From positions 1-54,299 of the forward strand of contig NZ_JFKC01000026.1 in assembly GCF_002115805.1 (NCBI RefSeq): a stretch of 54,299 nucleotides of DNA. Direction: 5' to 3'. The position numbers and the translations under genes were made by a program. Below are positions 53,864-54,299 of the stretch, piece after piece (the stretch's first letter is position 1; each line of letters opens with the position of its first letter). Source of the stretch: Marivita geojedonensis (GTDB lineage: Bacteria > Pseudomonadota > Alphaproteobacteria > Rhodobacterales > Rhodobacteraceae). A model generated the notes under the pieces. That model did no database searches, had not been told where the DNA came from, and saw only the letters and a program-made list of their open reading frames with translations.

Positions 53864-53938
53864 TGGGGTGTAGCCAAGTGGTAAGGCAACGGTTTTTGGT
53901 ACCGCGTACCGTAGGTTCGAATCCTACCACCCCAGCCA
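53864..53938 (+). tRNA. tRNA-Gln (anticodon TTG)
   Basis: A 75-base cloverleaf with a 7-bp acceptor stem (TGGGGTG / CACCCCA), discriminator G and encoded CCA end. Anticodon loop TTTTGGT gives TTG, decoding CAA/CAG. T arm GTAGG-TTCGAAT-CCTAC is perfect. The first anticodon-stem pair appears to be A-C (ACGGT / ACCGC). The sequence pattern matches other bacterial tRNA-Gln. It lies at the edge of atypical DNA. Confidence 0.96.
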
Positions 53939-53988
53939 GTTCTTCCTGACATGACACTTAGCACCTCTGGGTCGCCTAATCTGGCCAG

Positions 53989-54041
53989 AAATGCCCCTAA
54001 AAATGCCCCTGCAGAACGGGTACAACGGGTATAACGGGTGT
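53989..54041 (+). repeat. Short direct and tandem repeats downstream of tRNA-Gln
   Basis: AAATGCCCCT occurs twice, 12 bases apart (53989-53998, 54001-54010), followed by three near-identical 9-base tandem units of the form AACGGGTAC/T (54015-54041). Such dense small repeats just after a tRNA are compatible with integrase core or arm sites, but no integrase is visible in the window. Confidence 0.6.
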
Positions 54042-54106
54042 GCTCCCTTTTGGGTTTGCCCAGAGCCATCCCTGAGGAGGACAGCTCTGCGCTTGGTTAG
54101 CCTGAC

Positions 54107-54299
54107 TTAGACCCGTAGATCGATGTCGTAGCCGGGCTGCTTATCGATGGGGTGATCGTAACCATCAGGTCCTTTTACGCGACCTCGGTGGAGGGTGTAG
54201 CCAGGCTTCAGCCAGATCGCTCGGGCGTAGTCCTTCCCGCCCCACTTTACCTTCTCCAACTGCCACCCAAGGTCGGGCATCATGTGGTTTAGGGTCAGG
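54107..54299 (-). CDS. C-terminal fragment of an unrecognised protein (runs off the window)
   Basis: The last 63 codons of a minus-strand gene whose 5' end lies beyond the window. The visible part begins LTLNHMMPDLGWQLEKVKWG and ends GYDHPIDKQPGYDIDLRV, followed by TAA. It reads as a natural protein (W, Y, K-rich, no rare runs) and no opposing frame is convincing. I do not recognise the family. Codon and residue use look somewhat less GC-driven than the preceding genes, consistent with the accessory DNA suspected downstream of tRNA-Gln. Confidence 0.55.
   Translation of the reverse strand, partial: LTLNHMMPDLGWQLEKVKWGGKDYARAIWLKPGYTLHRGRVKGPDGYDHPIDKQPGYDIDLRV

Noticed and set aside
53800-54069. 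An 89-codon minus-strand frame over tRNA-Gln
   Set aside because: It reads through the antisense of the tRNA and the tandem repeats; such frames over tRNAs are common artefacts.
53991-54110. A 39-codon plus-strand frame with NGYNGYNG from the tandem repeats
   Set aside because: The peptide repeat is just the translated 9-base tandem repeat, and it overlaps the end of the more convincing minus-strand gene; no ribosome-binding site seen.
1-54299. CRISPR arrays, insertion sequences or prophage cassettes
   Set aside because: No spaced repeat series, transposase or phage structural genes seen; the only candidate accessory DNA is at the right edge.

Overview
The window looks like chromosomal DNA from a marine-type Rhodobacteraceae (roseobacter-group) alphaproteobacterium. 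The base composition is GC-rich, which produces long antisense shadow frames. Typical family genes are present: a DUF6473 protein, adjacent etfB-etfA, a PduO-type cobalamin adenosyltransferase, DUF1244, DUF3572, a non-pyrrolysine MttB homologue, an orphan ImuA-like gene and a perfect alphaproteobacterial LexA box (GTTC-N7-GTTC). Nearly all of it is core genome. There is no CRISPR array, transposase or rRNA, and no gene-free stretch exceeds 300 bases.

Layout. 1-7.4 kb: a DUF6473 protein, the electron-transfer flavoprotein operon (etfB-etfA, minus), and a minus-strand block parC - DUF898 membrane protein - M48 protease. 7.5-13.5 kb: SH3 protein, short-chain dehydrogenase, HIG1-like membrane protein, cobalamin adenosyltransferase, DUF1244, N-formylglutamate amidohydrolase, pyk, and rpmI-rplT with a strong terminator. 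13.6-21.1 kb: an NTF2-fused flavin monooxygenase, a serine hydrolase, a fused membrane/spermidine synthase-like protein, an HTH regulator converging on an acetyltransferase-like protein, and a frameshifted OmpA-family gene. 21.4-33 kb: pheS-pheT, LysR and methyltransferase, YtoQ, mscL, a cysteine-rich protein, ald with a divergent Lrp-type regulator, an FKBP isomerase and metG.

33-43 kb: an MFS transporter, a LexA-controlled pair (ImuA-like plus a membrane-anchored unknown), modABC for molybdate uptake, an aldo/keto reductase, an AMACR-like CoA enzyme, an HTH regulator divergent from a fatty acid desaturase with a perfect palindrome between them, and an EamA permease. 43-54 kb: NUDIX, DUF983, a periplasmic EF-hand protein followed by an ECF sigma/putative anti-sigma/metal-sensor operon, a PleD-like diguanylate cyclase divergent from DUF3572-HAD, an MttB homologue, an H-NOX-like protein coupled to an HNOBA-GGDEF cyclase, a BON-MscS channel and tRNA-Gln. 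Downstream of the tRNA lies repeat-rich DNA and the C-terminal end of an unrecognised minus-strand gene.

The most interesting signals are: an H-NOX-like sensor that has lost its haem-ligand histidine but remains coupled to an intact c-di-GMP cyclase; an SOS operon pairing ImuA with a membrane protein instead of ImuB/DnaE2; a palindromic operator between an HTH regulator and a desaturase; a frameshift inside an OmpA-family gene; and a possible integration boundary at tRNA-Gln.
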